DNA from: Phycisphaerae bacterium
GTDB taxonomy: Bacteria; Planctomycetota; Phycisphaerae; Sedimentisphaerales; SM23-30
Direction: 5' to 3'
DNA length: 12,784 nt
Assembly: GCA_021736565.1 (NCBI GenBank)
Contig: JAIPFO010000067.1
Coordinates: 1 to 12,784, forward strand
Shown: positions 12,081-12,784 of the stretch, one piece after another
Layout of the letters: each line of letters begins with the position of its first letter
How positions within the stretch are numbered: position 1 is the first letter of the stretch
Program-made: the position numbers and the translations under genes
Notes under the pieces: model-generated
What the model was told of the DNA's origin: nothing
Databases searched by the model: none
Seen by the model: only the letters and a program-made list of their open reading frames with translations

Positions 12081-12784
12081 ATGAACACATTATTAACGAT
12101 GTTGGCAGCAAGGCCCGGAGATGAGCCAATGGATACGGGATGGCTGGTCGTCCTGGTCATCATAGGGATCGTTTTCCTGACCTTTATCTTTCTCATTGGC
12201 AGTTTCTTAAAAATCTATATCCAGGCCCTCTCCAGTCGGGCCCGGGTCACCTTCCTGGAACTCATCGGCATGTCCCTGCGTAAGGTTCAGCCGCGAATGA
12301 TCGTCGGGGCCCGGATCTCGGCGGTGCAGGCGGGCATAGAAGAATTATCCACCCGCGACCTGGAAAGTGTCTACCTCGTCCGCCGCGACCCCAGCGATGT
12401 CATGGTCTGTGTCAATGGCCTGATCATCGCTCATAAAGCCGGCCTCAGCCTCAACTTCGCTGAACTCCAGGCCCATCATTTCGCCGGCGGCCACGTCATC
12501 GAACTGGTCCAGGCCATGATCGCCGCACACCGCGCTAAAATCCCGCTAACCCTCGATGTCGCCCGTGCGATTGACCTGGCGGGTCGTGATATTCTCGACG
12601 CCGTTCATACCACCGTGACACCCAAAATTATCGACTGCCCCGCTACCGGCGGCATGCTCGACGCCGTGGCCAAAGACGGTATCCGCTTACTGGTTAAGGC
12701 CCGGGTCACCGTCCGGTCCAATATCGACCAGCTCGTTCGCGGGGCCACCGAAGAAACCATTATCGCCCGTGTCGGCCAGGGCAT
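12081..12784 (+). CDS. floA: Flotillin-like protein FloA, cut by the window edge
   Basis: FloA is a membrane-anchored SPFH scaffold protein that organises membrane microdomains. 234 complete codons are visible of an expected ~330, and the frame is open to the last base. A short polar N-terminus and a membrane segment (about 21-43) precede the SPFH domain: KIYIQA (44-49), ELIGMSLRK (60-68), DLESVYLVRRDPSDVMV (93-109), HHFAGGHVIELVQAM (131-145), AGRDILDAVHTTVTPK (167-182), then AVAKDGIRLLVKARVTVRSN and ATEETIIARVGQG, typical of FloA (YqfA of Bacillus). It is preceded by a clear CGGAGAA ribosome site 7-8 nt from the ATG and lies 56 bp after the truncated copy. Together with the two NfeD genes this reproduces the yqeZ-yqfA arrangement. 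The stop codon is outside the window. Confidence 0.95.
   Translation, partial: MNTLLTMLAARPGDEPMDTGWLVVLVIIGIVFLTFIFLIGSFLKIYIQALSSRARVTFLELIGMSLRKVQPRMIVGARISAVQAGIEELSTRDLESVYLVRRDPSDVMVCVNGLIIAHKAGLSLNFAELQAHHFAGGHVIELVQAMIAAHRAKIPLTLDVARAIDLAGRDILDAVHTTVTPKIIDCPATGGMLDAVAKDGIRLLVKARVTVRSNIDQLVRGATEETIIARVGQG

Overview
The window looks like a piece of a bacterial chromosome with moderate G+C, probably from a Gram-negative, environmental lineage. The combination of a two-NfeD plus FloA membrane locus, abundant palindromic intergenic repeats, loose intergenic spacing and weak Shine-Dalgarno sequences would suit Planctomycetota (for example Phycisphaerae). That assignment is inference, since no rRNA or other phylogenetic marker is present apart from Rho. 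There are no tRNA, rRNA, CRISPR, phage or transposase genes.

Layout. Positions 1-7459 carry five genes, all on the minus strand. Read in transcription order they are rho (6269-7459), etfB (4802-5674), etfA (3618-4646), a 609-residue acyl-CoA dehydrogenase (1596-3425) and a YcgR-like PilZ protein (397-1167). Positions 8243-12784 carry genes on the plus strand: a long NfeD protease (8243-10555), a short NfeD (10679-11164), a truncated FloA (11494-12024) and a second, normal-looking FloA that runs off the right edge (12081 onward). The two halves diverge from a 0.78 kb intergenic region between rho and the long nfeD.

Function. EtfB, EtfA and the acyl-CoA dehydrogenase form a fatty-acyl-CoA oxidation module: the dehydrogenase reduces its FAD while making enoyl-CoA and passes electrons to the ETF heterodimer. 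The EtfB motifs resemble electron-bifurcating ETFs more than mitochondrial-type ETFs. The plus-strand group is a classical NfeD/flotillin membrane locus: a signal-peptide-bearing, ClpP-like membrane protease with an OB domain, a short membrane-anchored OB protein, and SPFH scaffold proteins of membrane microdomains.

The most unusual content is non-coding and structural. (1) A previously unnamed repeat family occurs as an array of four 94-95 bp units at the left edge and as degenerate single or double copies in the gaps after etfA, after etfB, between etfB and rho, and upstream of rho. All recognised copies point the same way. Their palindromic end lies 2, 2 and 19 bp from the stop codons of pilZ, etfA and etfB, which suggests a role as mRNA 3' ends. 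I saw none in the plus-strand half. (2) floA is tandemly duplicated together with its leader; the first copy stops at codon 177 where the second has a lysine codon. (3) The long NfeD carries two ClpP-like domains, of which only the second has the Ser/Lys pair. (4) Rho lacks the usual N-terminal helical domain. (5) The gap before floA holds a dense cluster of hairpins.
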